Assembly (NCBI GenBank): GCA_019638355.1
Contig: JAHBTY010000001.1
Span: 620,001-684,000 of the forward strand
DNA: 64,000 bases
DNA from: Cyclobacteriaceae bacterium
GTDB taxonomy: Bacteria; Bacteroidota; Bacteroidia; Cytophagales; Cyclobacteriaceae
Reading direction: 5' to 3'
Shown here piece by piece: positions 36,457 to 46,243 of the stretch. Every line of letters begins with the position of its first letter. Position 1 is the first letter of the stretch. Position numbers and translations under genes: made by a program. The notes beneath the pieces were generated by a model, which was not told the DNA's origin, did not search any database, and worked only from the letters and a program-made list of their open reading frames with translations.

Positions 36457-39400
36457 TTGATTGTAAGATACCGGAAGATCCTGCTCCTCCTGGGCCTCAC
36501 TATTGGCCTCTCCCCATTGGCAATGGGGCAACGCGATACTGTGCGTACCGATACAGCCCGGTTTAGAATTACCAACCCTTATCGGCCTACATTTCGCTTA
36601 CGCGATCGGTATGGCGATCCCTTTTCTTCTTACCGAACTTTTTCACCGCTCTTTTTACAAGACTCTAAAAATCTGGGGTTCGATTTGCAGATTGATACAG
36701 GCCGCAATTACACCATCTACGAAAAGATCGGAACCCTTAATTACCGGCCACCTTCATCCATTTCGTTTGATGAGTTTAATGCCGAACAGTATAAACTTAT
36801 TAAACGCGATTATTGGCAAACGCGCAGTAAAGCCTTAGATGGCGAAAGTGCCGTGAGCGGCCGCGGGTTAATTCCAAAGATTTACGTAAGCCCGGTATTG
36901 GACCGCATTTTTGGTGGTAGTTATGTAGAGCTGATTCCGCGGGGTTTTGTTAACCTCGACTTCGGGGCACAGTTTCAGAAAATCGAAAACCCCTCCATCC
37001 CTATCCGCCAACAGCGCAACGGAGGCTTTGAGTTTGATCAGCAAATAAACCTGAGCGTACAGGGCAAGGTAGGCGAGAAGCTGGCTGTTACTACCAACTT
37101 CGATAACAACAACTCGTTCGACTTTCAAAACAACATGAAAGTAGAATACACCGGCTTTAAAGAAGACATTCTGAAAAAGTTGGAGATTGGTAATGTTAGT
37201 TTGCCCCTCAATAATAGTTTGATTACCGGTTCGCAAAACCTGTTTGGTGTTAAAGCCCAAATGCAGTTTGGAAAGTTGTTTGTAACTACACTTGCTACTA
37301 CCCAACGCGGTAAACAATCCAGTATTAAGGTAAACGGTAGTACCAACGGAGCCTCACAAGGCAGGCCGTTTGAAATAGTAGGTTCTAACTACGATGAAAA
37401 TCGCCACTTCTTCCTCGGCCAGTTCTTTCGCGATAATTTTGAAAACTGGTTAAGTACGCTACCGCAGATTACCTCAGGCGTAAACGTTACGCGCGTGGAG
37501 GTGTATTTGTTAAACCGACAGAACGATACGCAAACGCTGCGCAATGTGGTGGGGTTAATGGACATGGGTGAGTCGGGTAAAATCTATCGTTCGAATGTGA
37601 TTACGTCTAATGTGAGTCCGCAATCGCCTACGGCCAACAACGCGAATAACCTGTTTGAATTATTGGGAACCATATCGGCCAACTCAGATGGAATTAATCA
37701 GGCATTGGAAGGATTAGGACTGGTAAACGGTACCGACTTCGAAAAAATTACTTCGGCCCGCAAGCTCGCACCTACGGAATATACATTCCACAAAGAGTTA
37801 GGTTATATAACCTTGCAACGCAAACTTCAAAACGATGAAGCGCTTGCCGTTGCTTTTGAATACACCTACAACGGTCGCGCCTACAAAGTAGGTGAGCTTT
37901 CAGAAGACTATGGTAATAAACCCGAAGATCAGGTAGCCTATCTGAAGTTACTGCGTCCGCGTAAAATTGCCATCAAAGATCAACAAGGTAGAATTTTACC
38001 TACGTGGAATCTGATGATGAAAAACATTTACAACCTGAATGTAAGTGGACTTACGCGCGATGGCTTTCAATTACGGTTGATCTATCGCGATGACCGCACC
38101 GGTATAGACAACCCGCAATTACAGGAAGGTGACTTTGCCCGCACCCAACAGTTGATTCGCGTATTTGGCCTCGATCGCCTTAATCCCTATAACGATCCAC
38201 AACCCGATGGTAATTTCGATTATGTGGAGAAAATCACCATCAACTCCGAAACAGGTATGATTGTTATGCCGTTTTTGGAACCCTTCGATAAAGCCCTGCG
38301 CAACCTGTTTGCAAATGAACCCAATCTTGCTTTGCGCGATCAGTTGATTCGAAAATATGTGTACGATACCCTATACCGTACCACCAAGGCCGAGGCTGAG
38401 CTGGTAACAACCAAAAACAAATTCTATTTGGTTGGCTCATTCAAAGCCGGTTCCGGAAAAGAAATCATCATTCAGGGTTTTAATATTTCGCCCGGCTCGG
38501 TAAAAGTATTTGCTGGTGGTATGCCCTTGCAGGAAGGTTTGGACTATACCGTTGATTATACCTTTGGAAAAGTTACCATTCTGAATGAAGGAATTCTTAC
38601 TTCCGGTAAAGACATCGACATTAACTACGAACAACAAGACCCGTTTGCGTTTCAAACCCGCTCGTTGTTAGGCACTCGTTTAGATTACAAACTGAATGAT
38701 AACGTAAATATCGGTTCTACGCTTTTATATTACAATGAACGGCCGCTGGTAACGCGTAACCTGATTGGTACCGAGCCTGCCCGCAACCTGCAGTACGGGT
38801 TAGACTTTAACATGCGGAAGGATTCGCGCTTTTTAACTAAAATAGTAGATGCGCTGCCGTTCCTGCAAACTAAAGAACAATCCACCGTTACACTCAATGC
38901 CGAGTTTGCTCAACTGCTGCCGGGCACCTCTAACATTGTAGATGGCGATGGTACTTCGTTTATCGATGACTTTGAAAACACCGCTACTCCATATAGTTTA
39001 TTAAGTCCGCAGGCATGGAAGCTGGCCTCGGTGCCGCGCGAGTTTGACGAGGCCCTGGGTGCGCCCGATGATGTTCGGGCCGGCTACCGCAGAGCTAAGT
39101 TAGCCTGGTACCAGGTGGATAATTTGTTTTACCGAACCGGTGGCCGGTTTAAACCCAACAACCTTACCGAAGTGGACATGGCCAATCATTACGTGCGCTC
39201 AGTTAAGCCAACAGAAATTTTTCCCAACTTCGATCCCTTTGTTGGCAACTTCTTTGAACAGATTTTTGATCTGGCCTATTACCCAGAAGAACGTGGACCT
39301 TACAATTATAATCCCCAACTAAATAACGTTGGTCGGTTAAATAATCCACGCAACAACTGGGCAGGTATTACCACGGCCATTCGTACCGAGGTTGATTTTG

Positions 39401-42400
39401 ATAAAGCCAATATCGAGTATGTTGAATTCTGGTTACTCGATCCGTTCATTAACAATCCACGCGGGTTGATAAACGATGGAATTAATCCACCGCAGGCCAA
39501 TACAACCGGTGGTAAACTTATCTTTCATTTGGGTAGCGTATCGGAAGATGTACTGCGCGATGGCAAACATGCCTTTGAAAATGGATTGCCCGCCAATGGC
39601 GATCTTTCTCCAGTAAATGTTACGGAAAACAATTGGGGTTTTGTAACCAATAAGCAATACCTCAACAACGCATTTGATAATAATTCGGCCGGTCGGCCAA
39701 ATCAAGATGTGGGACTAGACGGTATTGCCAATGCACAGGAGGCAACTAAATTTCAAAACAACTTTCTTAACCTGCTTACCCCGGCAGCCCGTGCTATTGC
39801 TATACAAGATCCATCGGCCGATGACTTTCAATATTTTTTAGGGAGTAACCTGGATGCCCGCGATGCAAAAATTTTAGAGCGTTATAAAAACTTCAATAAC
39901 CAGGAAGGCAACACACCCATACTTACCGGCAACGAAGCGTTTGCCATATCGGGCACTACTATACCCGATAATGAAGACCTGAATCAGGACAATACACTGA
40001 GCGACCTGGAAGAATATTATTCCTATAACATCGATTTAACCCCAGCCAAACTGCGGGTAGGAAATAAATACATTGTTGATGCAGTGCAATCATCGGATAA
40101 CCCCGATGCTACCTGGTATTTGTTCCGGATTCCCGTAAGGCAATTTGATGGTATAACCGGAAACATAGATGGTTTTAAATCGATTCGCTACGTGCGCATG
40201 GTGCTTACTGATTTTGATAAACCGGTTGTATTGCGCATGGCTAAATTCAGGGCTGTGGGTAACAGGTGGAGGCGCTATACTGAAAACCTGGAGGAGTCGC
40301 GGTTTGGCGAACCCATTGAGCCCAACCTGGATAACTTTTCGGTATCGGTAGTGAATGTTGAAGAAAACAGTGTGGCCAATAATGTAAAACCCGGATACAT
40401 TGAACCCCTCAGGCGTGATCGTGATAATACTTCGGCTGTGCAGCGCAGGTTAAATGAACAGTCGGTACAAATGTGTGTAACCGAATTACCCGATGGCGAT
40501 GCGCGGGCGATTTATAAAAATGTGTCAATGGATTTCTTCAACTATGGAAGAATTAAAATGTTTATTAGTGCCCATAATACCAATCTTGCCAAACCCATTC
40601 AGGATAATGAGTTGGTTGCCTTTTTACGATTGGGTACCGACTTTGATGAAAACTATTATGAGATAGAGTTACCTTTAAAAATTACTCCGGCCGGGGTACG
40701 TTCGGTTGATGAAGTATGGCCCGAACAAAATCAGATTGATCTGGATCTGAACGAACTTTATGCACTTAAGGCCAGGCGCGACCGTGAAGGATTTAACCTG
40801 GGTATTTTATATCCACAAACCGGACCCGAGCAAGCCGGCAAACATGGTATTCGCATCCTGGGCCGGCCCGATTTAAGCCAGGTGCGCACTATGATGATTG
40901 GTATTCGCAACCCACGCACCGATGATGCCAAAACATTTGATGTGTGTTTGTGGGCAAATGAAATGCGCTTAACCGATTTCGATCGCACCGCGGGTTGGGC
41001 AGCCAATGTAATGCTAAATACCAAACTTGCCGACCTGGGTACAGTAAGCGGATCGTTGCGCCACATCAGCTTTGGCTATGGGGGTGTGCAATCTAAAATC
41101 TCAGAACGGGCACGGGGGGAAACTACCCGCTACGATGTATCGGCTAATTTGAATGTGGATAAGCTATTGCCGCAATGGACGGGCTTGAAGATACCCATGT
41201 TTATCAGTTATGAGAGTACAACCATTAACCCCAAATACGATCCTGCCAACCCTGATTTACGCATACAAGCCGCATTACAATCTTTTAGTACCGATGCCGA
41301 GCGAGAAGAGTATTTAAAAATTATTCAGGATCGTAGCGTGAGGCGAAGTTTAAACTTTACCAATGTGCGCAAGGTAAAAACCAACAAAGATGCAGTTGCC
41401 CATATTTATGATATTGAAAATTTCTCGTTTACGTATGCATTTAGCGAAGCTACCCAAACTAATTTTAACCTGCGCGAAAACACCATGCGTAACTACCGCG
41501 GTGCAGTAGTGTGGCAGTATTCGCCAAAGTTTAAGGGCTTTGAACCGTTTAAAGATGCAAAGGCCCTTAAGTCGCCATTCCTGCAACTTATAAAAGACTT
41601 TAACTTTAACCCCATACCCAGCAATATTTCGGTGCGGGGCGAACTAGATCGCTCATTTACAAAAATGGTTTATCGAAATGCCAGCAGCGATTTGGAAAGT
41701 TCTATCCCCAACTTTCAGAAATTTTTTGTTTTTAATCGGTTTTATAATGTGCGGTGGAACATTACCAAAACACTGGCCCTAGATTATGCATCGCGTGTAA
41801 ACGCCATTATTGATGAGCCCGATGGCGATTTGGATAACCGCGACTCTATTCAGATTGTAATCAACAACCTGAAAAAACTGGGGCGCATGAAAAACTTCGA
41901 TCAGCACCTGACAGCCAACTATACCTTGCCGTTGGAAAAACTACCACTCACCAATTGGTTAAATGCCGAATACCGGTATAACGTAGGTTATAACTGGCAG
42001 GCCGGCCCATTAGAAAAAGACGAATCGCTGCGGTTAGGTAACATTATTCAAAACACACAAGACCAGGCGCTGAGTGGGCGCATAGATTTAGTTAAACTGT
42101 ATAACAAAATAGGTTTTCTAAAAACCATCAACACACCTCCGCGGCCGGTAGCCCCCGTTCGCCCGGGTACCCCGCCCGCCAAACCGGCCCAGCCCGATAC
42201 GGTTAAGCGGCCCCCCGACTTAAAAGCTCTAAAAGGGATGCTGCGACTGATTATGTCGGTACGCAATATTACCGGCACTTATACAGTAACCCAAGGAACC
42301 ATATTGCCAGGCTTTACCCCTGATCCGTATTTGTTTGGGATGGATAAAGGTTGGAGTGCACCCGGCTGGGGCTTTATTTTAGGACAGCAGGAAGCCGGCT

Positions 42401-43587
42401 TTCAGAAAAAGGCAGGGGCCAATGGCTGGCTTACGCGAAGCCAACGCTTAACCACACCGTTTACTCAAAACCAAATGAAAGATTTGGGATTAAGTGCAGC
42501 GGTTGAACCTTCGGGTGAGTTGCGAATAAAATTAGACGTCAAGAAAAATTCTACCACTGCCTTTCAGGAAATTTTCAGGTTAGATTCGGCAGGCACCGCC
42601 TATCAATCATTAAGTCCCAGCCGCATTGGTTCCTATAAAATTTCCATTAACACGATTAACACCTCTTTCAAGAACAATCAAAGTTTAAACTCAACTGTAT
42701 TTAAACAGTTTGAAGAAAATATTGCCATCATGCAAAGCAGGTTTACAACTATTACCGGTAATTCGTATGAGAGCCGCTCGCAAGATGTACTTATACCGGC
42801 ATTTCTCGCAGCCTATACAGGTCAGTCAGCAGAAACTACTAATCTCTCGCCTTTCCCGCGTTTACCAATACCGAGTTGGCGCATTGATTATACCGGTTTG
42901 GGAAAGAAAGGCGCTTTGAAAGATATCTTCCAATCCATTACCATCAACCATGCCTACGCATCTTCTTACTCAGTTGTAAATTATTCCAACTCGTTAGAGT
43001 ATGATCAGGTAAGCCTGAACAATCCTGTTGAAAACTATAACAACGGATTATTTGCCACCAAGACCAACAGCAATGGCGAGTTGATTCCTGTGTATGTAAT
43101 CAGCCAGGTAATGATCAGTGAACAATTTTCGCCATTGATTGGTGTTAACTTGCGCACCAAAAAGAAACTGAACTTTAAATTTGAATATAAAACCAAGCGC
43201 GACCTGGCACTGAATATTTCAAATGCCCAGGTAACCGAACTCAACAGCAAAGATTGGGCAATCAGTTTGGGTTATACTAAAAACAACATGCGGTTACCCT
43301 TTAAAAGCGATGGTAAGGTCATAACCCTGAAAAATGATGTGGTAATGCAAATGGATATGAGTGTAACCAACAACCGCACCATACAACGTAAAATTGCCGA
43401 AGTAAACACCGTTACCAATGGTAACATTAATTTTCAGTTACGGCCAAACGTAAGCTACCTGGTAAATCAGAAACTGCGCGTGCAGGCTTATATGGAGCGC
43501 AGCGTAAACGAGCCCTTGGTAACTAACTCGTTCAGGCGCAGCACTACCCGGGCTGGGTTTAAGATTATATTCAATTTAGCCCAATAA
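36457..43587 (+). CDS. sprA: SprA, type IX secretion outer-membrane translocon
   Basis: This 2376-residue protein is the giant beta-barrel through which type IX secretion moves proteins across the outer membrane. The start is a TTG at 36457 (no ATG or GTG is available), 7 bases after ruvA, followed by a signal peptide (about 1-24, LLLLGLTIGLSPLAMGQ). Length and motifs such as SVQGKVGEKLAVTTNFDNNN, EYTYNGRAYKVGE and RYDVSANLNVDKLLP match the SprA/Sov family. A proline-rich segment at about 1893-1921 interrupts the barrel region. Strands with alternating residues continue to the end (AGFKIIFNLAQ). gcvH follows 69 bases on. Other T9SS genes are outside the window. Confidence 0.96.
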   Translation: MIVRYRKILLLLGLTIGLSPLAMGQRDTVRTDTARFRITNPYRPTFRLRDRYGDPFSSYRTFSPLFLQDSKNLGFDLQIDTGRNYTIYEKIGTLNYRPPSSISFDEFNAEQYKLIKRDYWQTRSKALDGESAVSGRGLIPKIYVSPVLDRIFGGSYVELIPRGFVNLDFGAQFQKIENPSIPIRQQRNGGFEFDQQINLSVQGKVGEKLAVTTNFDNNNSFDFQNNMKVEYTGFKEDILKKLEIGNVSLPLNNSLITGSQNLFGVKAQMQFGKLFVTTLATTQRGKQSSIKVNGSTNGASQGRPFEIVGSNYDENRHFFLGQFFRDNFENWLSTLPQITSGVNVTRVEVYLLNRQNDTQTLRNVVGLMDMGESGKIYRSNVITSNVSPQSPTANNANNLFELLGTISANSDGINQALEGLGLVNGTDFEKITSARKLAPTEYTFHKELGYITLQRKLQNDEALAVAFEYTYNGRAYKVGELSEDYGNKPEDQVAYLKLLRPRKIAIKDQQGRILPTWNLMMKNIYNLNVSGLTRDGFQLRLIYRDDRTGIDNPQLQEGDFARTQQLIRVFGLDRLNPYNDPQPDGNFDYVEKITINSETGMIVMPFLEPFDKALRNLFANEPNLALRDQLIRKYVYDTLYRTTKAEAELVTTKNKFYLVGSFKAGSGKEIIIQGFNISPGSVKVFAGGMPLQEGLDYTVDYTFGKVTILNEGILTSGKDIDINYEQQDPFAFQTRSLLGTRLDYKLNDNVNIGSTLLYYNERPLVTRNLIGTEPARNLQYGLDFNMRKDSRFLTKIVDALPFLQTKEQSTVTLNAEFAQLLPGTSNIVDGDGTSFIDDFENTATPYSLLSPQAWKLASVPREFDEALGAPDDVRAGYRRAKLAWYQVDNLFYRTGGRFKPNNLTEVDMANHYVRSVKPTEIFPNFDPFVGNFFEQIFDLAYYPEERGPYNYNPQLNNVGRLNNPRNNWAGITTAIRTEVDFDKANIEYVEFWLLDPFINNPRGLINDGINPPQANTTGGKLIFHLGSVSEDVLRDGKHAFENGLPANGDLSPVNVTENNWGFVTNKQYLNNAFDNNSAGRPNQDVGLDGIANAQEATKFQNNFLNLLTPAARAIAIQDPSADDFQYFLGSNLDARDAKILERYKNFNNQEGNTPILTGNEAFAISGTTIPDNEDLNQDNTLSDLEEYYSYNIDLTPAKLRVGNKYIVDAVQSSDNPDATWYLFRIPVRQFDGITGNIDGFKSIRYVRMVLTDFDKPVVLRMAKFRAVGNRWRRYTENLEESRFGEPIEPNLDNFSVSVVNVEENSVANNVKPGYIEPLRRDRDNTSAVQRRLNEQSVQMCVTELPDGDARAIYKNVSMDFFNYGRIKMFISAHNTNLAKPIQDNELVAFLRLGTDFDENYYEIELPLKITPAGVRSVDEVWPEQNQIDLDLNELYALKARRDREGFNLGILYPQTGPEQAGKHGIRILGRPDLSQVRTMMIGIRNPRTDDAKTFDVCLWANEMRLTDFDRTAGWAANVMLNTKLADLGTVSGSLRHISFGYGGVQSKISERARGETTRYDVSANLNVDKLLPQWTGLKIPMFISYESTTINPKYDPANPDLRIQAALQSFSTDAEREEYLKIIQDRSVRRSLNFTNVRKVKTNKDAVAHIYDIENFSFTYAFSEATQTNFNLRENTMRNYRGAVVWQYSPKFKGFEPFKDAKALKSPFLQLIKDFNFNPIPSNISVRGELDRSFTKMVYRNASSDLESSIPNFQKFFVFNRFYNVRWNITKTLALDYASRVNAIIDEPDGDLDNRDSIQIVINNLKKLGRMKNFDQHLTANYTLPLEKLPLTNWLNAEYRYNVGYNWQAGPLEKDESLRLGNIIQNTQDQALSGRIDLVKLYNKIGFLKTINTPPRPVAPVRPGTPPAKPAQPDTVKRPPDLKALKGMLRLIMSVRNITGTYTVTQGTILPGFTPDPYLFGMDKGWSAPGWGFILGQQEAGFQKKAGANGWLTRSQRLTTPFTQNQMKDLGLSAAVEPSGELRIKLDVKKNSTTAFQEIFRLDSAGTAYQSLSPSRIGSYKISINTINTSFKNNQSLNSTVFKQFEENIAIMQSRFTTITGNSYESRSQDVLIPAFLAAYTGQSAETTNLSPFPRLPIPSWRIDYTGLGKKGALKDIFQSITINHAYASSYSVVNYSNSLEYDQVSLNNPVENYNNGLFATKTNSNGELIPVYVISQVMISEQFSPLIGVNLRTKKKLNFKFEYKTKRDLALNISNAQVTELNSKDWAISLGYTKNNMRLPFKSDGKVITLKNDVVMQMDMSVTNNRTIQRKIAEVNTVTNGNINFQLRPNVSYLVNQKLRVQAYMERSVNEPLVTNSFRRSTTRAGFKIIFNLAQ

Positions 43588-43589
43588 AT

Positions 43590-43625
43590 AATTGACAATT
43601 GGGCAATTGACAATTGACAATTGTC
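43590..43625. repeat. Tandem AATTGACAATT units upstream of gcvH
   Basis: AATTGACAATT (43590-43600) is followed by GGGC and a second run, AATTGACAATTGACAATTG, at 43605-43623. The unit is the same as in the inverted repeat at 9496-9525. Its TTG may serve as the -33 part of the gcvH promoter (TTG at 43607-43609, 17 bases before the -7 box). Confidence 0.65.
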
Positions 43626-43626
43626 T

Positions 43627-43634
43627 TAATTTTG
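43627..43634 (+). promoter_or_regulatory. Putative -7 box for gcvH
   Basis: TAATTTTG, a perfect TAnnTTTG match, ends 22 bases before the gcvH ATG, right after the AATTGACA repeats. Confidence 0.55.
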
Positions 43635-43656
43635 AAGCTCTTAAATCGAACAACAA

Positions 43657-44037
43657 ATGAGCATTCCTGCAAACCTGAAGTACACGAAAGATCACGAATG
43701 GATTAAGATTGAAGGCAACATAGCTACGGTAGGTATTACTGATTTTGCCCAGGGCGAATTGGGCGATATTGTTTATGTTGATATTTCATCGGTAGGCCAA
43801 ACCCTGAACCAACACGATGTGTTTGGTACGGTTGAAGCGGTAAAAACCGTGTCCGATCTCTTTATGCCGTTAAGTGGAAAAGTGCAGGAATTTAATAAAG
43901 CGCTGGAAACCAGCCCTGAAAAAGTAAACAGCGATCCGTATGGCGATGGCTGGATGGTGAAAGTAGAAATTTCCAACATAGCGGAAACCAGTGCTTTACT
44001 GAGCGCAGATCAGTATAAGGAACTTATTGGTAAATAA
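43657..44037 (+). CDS. gcvH: Glycine cleavage system H protein
   Basis: Carries the aminomethyl group on a lipoyl arm between the P, T and L proteins of glycine cleavage. At 126 residues it has the full H-protein fold: [30 protein letters not shown], the lipoyl attachment Lys63 in [11 protein letters not shown], and [15 protein letters not shown]. lipA, whose product inserts the sulphurs of lipoate, follows 99 bases downstream. gcvP and gcvT are not in the window. Glycine to feed it could come from the Tdh/Kbl pathway encoded at 14-19 kb. Confidence 0.97.
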   Translation: MSIPANLKYTKDHEWIKIEGNIATVGITDFAQGELGDIVYVDISSVGQTLNQHDVFGTVEAVKTVSDLFMPLSGKVQEFNKALETSPEKVNSDPYGDGWMVKVEISNIAETSALLSADQYKELIGK

Positions 44038-44056
44038 AAGTCGTTAGTATTTAGTC

Positions 44057-44114
44057 CTTAGTCTTGAGTATATAGTCCTTTAGTATAAACTATGGTTTAA
44101 CACTAAAGACTAAG
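44057..44114. repeat. TTAGTC-type inverted repeat between gcvH and lipA
   Basis: CTTAGTCTT (44057-44065) pairs with AAGACTAAG (44106-44114), and CTTTAGT (44079-44085) with ACTAAAG (44102-44108), making alternative hairpins. The gap is built of TAGTCCTT-like units. It may attenuate or separate lipA from gcvH transcription. Confidence 0.6.
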
Positions 44115-44136
44115 CACTACCAACTCACTACTCTTC

Positions 44137-45021
44137 ATGATTGAACTACCTGTTATATCGCCCGAAGCTAAAAAGCGAAAACCCGATTGGCTGCGTGTAA
44201 AGTTGCCGGTGGGGCCCGAGTATGCTAAAGTGCGTAAACTGGTTGATGAAAATAAATTACACACCATTTGCGAAAGCGGTAATTGCCCCAACATGGGCGA
44301 GTGCTGGGGCGCAGGCACAGCAACCTTTATGATCTTAGGTAACGTGTGCACCCGCAGTTGTACGTTTTGTGCAGTGGCCACCGGCAGACCAACTGAATAC
44401 GATATTGAAGAGCCTCAACGTGTTGCAGAAGCGATAAAAAAAATGGGCGTGAAGCACGCGGTGATTACTTCCGTTAACCGCGATGAGTTGAAAGACCGCG
44501 GGGCTGAAGTGTGGTATCAAACCGTAGTACAAACCAAAGCGCTTAGCCCGGCAACAACTATTGAAACACTAATACCCGATACCAAAGGAAATTGGGATGC
44601 CCTCTACCGAATGATTGAAGGCGGACAAGAAGTAGTATCGCACAACATGGAAACAGTAGGGCGATTGTACCGCATGGTGCGACCGCAAGCCAAATACGAA
44701 CGCAGCCTCGAACAAATAAAACGCATTCGCGAAGCCGGCAAAAGAACCAAGTCGGGCATTATGCTGGGCGTAGGCGAAACCAAAGAAGAAGTTTTTAAAG
44801 CAATGGATGACCTGGCTGCTAATGGCCTGATGATATTAACGCTGGGCCAATACCTGCAGCCTACCAAAATGCATTTGGAAGTAGCAGAGTTTATTCACCC
44901 CGATACATTTGCCCTGTACAAAGAGGAAGGTTTGAAACGGGGATTGAAGTATGTAGAGTCAGGCCCACTGGTACGCTCCAGTTACCACGCTGAACGACAC
45001 GTGCATGTACCGTTTGATTAA
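44137..45021 (+). CDS. lipA: Lipoyl synthase
   Basis: Radical SAM enzyme that inserts two sulphurs into protein-bound octanoyl groups. The 294-residue protein has both cluster motifs: the auxiliary CX4CX5C at Cys45, Cys50 and Cys56 ([12 protein letters not shown]), and the radical SAM CX3CX2C at Cys71, Cys75 and Cys78 (CTRSCTFC). The C-terminal SSYHAE, with the conserved Ser of the auxiliary cluster, is present ([16 protein letters not shown]). The neighbour gcvH encodes one of its protein substrates. Confidence 0.97.
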   Translation: MIELPVISPEAKKRKPDWLRVKLPVGPEYAKVRKLVDENKLHTICESGNCPNMGECWGAGTATFMILGNVCTRSCTFCAVATGRPTEYDIEEPQRVAEAIKKMGVKHAVITSVNRDELKDRGAEVWYQTVVQTKALSPATTIETLIPDTKGNWDALYRMIEGGQEVVSHNMETVGRLYRMVRPQAKYERSLEQIKRIREAGKRTKSGIMLGVGETKEEVFKAMDDLAANGLMILTLGQYLQPTKMHLEVAEFIHPDTFALYKEEGLKRGLKYVESGPLVRSSYHAERHVHVPFD

Positions 45022-45049
45022 GCAGTAAGGAAGTAGCCATAATTTTATT

Positions 45050-45166
45050 TTAAAAAACCTTGATGGTTTTGGTGTAAGTTAACTCTTTTCCAAAATGAGT
45101 TGGCAACCATTCCTTGGTTTCAATTTTACCATTTTTCGCGATTTTTAAATTCCCATATGCCTGCCG
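45050..45166 (-). pseudogene. C-terminal remnant of a lost gene
   Basis: Minus-strand frame that opens after an in-frame TAG (45167-45169), has no start codon, and ends with a TAA at 45050-45052. It reads, in part, GNLKIAKNGKIETKEWLPTH and then LTYTKTIKVF, which looks like ordinary beta-rich protein. I cannot name the parent family. Because it is only 38 codons, it could be chance. Confidence 0.3.
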
Positions 45167-45171
45167 CTAAC

Positions 45172-45219
45172 GGATGCATTTGCCTTTCGCTGTACACAAG
45201 CTGGCCCTTCGGCAAATCC
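45172..45219. repeat. Imperfect hairpin beside the remnant
   Basis: GGAT-GCAT-TTGCC at 45172-45184 pairs with GGCAAATCC at 45211-45219 if a GCAT bulge is allowed. It adjoins CCGCTAACGG (45164-45173). A folded site with unpaired bases next to a TAAC core recalls integron attC sites, but the boxes do not fit the consensus well. Confidence 0.35.
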
Positions 45220-45390
45220 AAAACGGGTTTTCAATTTTAACTTTAGGCTTTGTTAAATTTTTGATTTCCGAAAATCCGCTTCTTCGCCTGGCTAAACGTC
45301 AGCTCACCGTTTTTCGATCGCTTAAGCCTGGAAAGATTTAAAGGCATTTACGAAATTTGAATACCCTATATCAATCAAAATAAGTGAACT

Positions 45391-45675
45391 ATGATAACGC
45401 TTAGAATAGAACATAAGATTGCAAACTATGAAGGATGGAAAAAGGCATTTGATAGCGATCCCATCAATAGAAAACAATCAGGTGTTAAACGATATCGTGT
45501 TTACAAAGCTACCGATGATGACTTGTTTATTATTATAGAGCTTGATTTTGACAGCCAGGAAGAAGCAAAATCCACACAAGTAGCCTTACATAGAATTTTC
45601 GGCAACATCAACGGCAAAATAATTTTTGGGCCACAAACCCGGATGCTGACACTAGTGGAGGCAACTGAAGTATAA
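45391..45675 (+). CDS. Small ferredoxin-fold-like protein, unknown
   Basis: A 94-residue protein (MITLRIEHKIANYEGWKKAF...) with a beta-alpha-beta-beta pattern: a first strand, the NYEGWKKAFDS helix, RYRVYKATDDD, LFIIIELDF and an acidic helix. This resembles small dimeric alpha+beta-barrel proteins (ABM/Dabb-like), but I see no diagnostic active-site residues. It begins an operon with the DUF1772 gene, which starts 10 bases after it. Function unknown. Confidence 0.65.
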   Translation: MITLRIEHKIANYEGWKKAFDSDPINRKQSGVKRYRVYKATDDDLFIIIELDFDSQEEAKSTQVALHRIFGNINGKIIFGPQTRMLTLVEATEV

Positions 45676-45685
45676 ACCAAAATCT

Positions 45686-46162
45686 ATGGCAGTAACACTT
45701 ATACGTTTTGTAAACCTGATTTTAGCCGCACTTCTTGCCGGCACCAGTTTTGGTATTTGGATGGGTCTTAATCCAAGTAACTATTCAGCTGCTACTTACC
45801 TGGAGCAACAACAACAACTCGTACAATCCCTCAACACCTTAATGGTTTCGCTTGTAATCGCGGCTACCATTGTTACATTTATTTCGGCTTTTCTTCAACG
45901 AAAACACAAAACCATTTTTATTACGCTGCTTATTGCATCTGTATGTTTTGCATCGTGTATTTTTATTTCAAGATTTGGCAATCTTCCCATTCAGAAAGAA
46001 ATGCTGAACTGGAAAACCACTTCGATTCCTAATAACTGGACTTCGCTTCGTGACGAATGGTGGAACCTTCATATTGTGCGCACCCTTGCAGAATTATTAG
46101 CACTAACCTTAGTGGCGTGGACAACCAGTAAAACAACTTTAAGCTCTAACGGTGAAAAGTAA
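45686..46162 (+). CDS. DUF1772 (anthrone oxygenase-like) membrane protein
   Basis: The 158-residue protein has four hydrophobic segments (about 5-28, 48-68, 74-95 and 128-148). The stretch RFGNLPIQKEMLNWKTTSIP followed by NWTSLRDEWWNLHIVRT is the signature of DUF1772, a family named after anthrone oxygenase of fungi but of unknown role in most bacteria. It is translated just after a small ferredoxin-fold-like gene, and the two may act together; that is inference. Confidence 0.82.
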   Translation: MAVTLIRFVNLILAALLAGTSFGIWMGLNPSNYSAATYLEQQQQLVQSLNTLMVSLVIAATIVTFISAFLQRKHKTIFITLLIASVCFASCIFISRFGNLPIQKEMLNWKTTSIPNNWTSLRDEWWNLHIVRTLAELLALTLVAWTTSKTTLSSNGEK

Positions 46163-46243
46163 AGTTAGCTCCCATTTACCGGGGGCACCTTCAGCGAAAC
46201 AAAACGCTGAAAAAATGCGCCACTTCGTTAAGGCCCCAAACGG

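Larger units (their letters stand above)
45022..45390. other. 369-bp gene-free stretch with decayed coding remnant and hairpin
   Basis: No intact gene. It contains a minus-strand C-terminal coding remnant (45050-45166), an imperfect hairpin (45172-45219) next to the motif CCGCTAACGG (45164-45173), and further AT-rich sequence of no visible meaning. The mixture suggests a decayed insertion, possibly a former gene cassette. Confidence 0.5.

Noticed and set aside
36450-36457. Possible frameshift joining ruvA and sprA
   Set aside because: Both products have complete N- and C-termini; a TTG start plus signal peptide explains sprA.
43588-43656. Glycine riboswitch upstream of gcvH
   Set aside because: The 69-base gap is filled by AATTGACA repeats and a -7 box; no room or motifs for the riboswitch.
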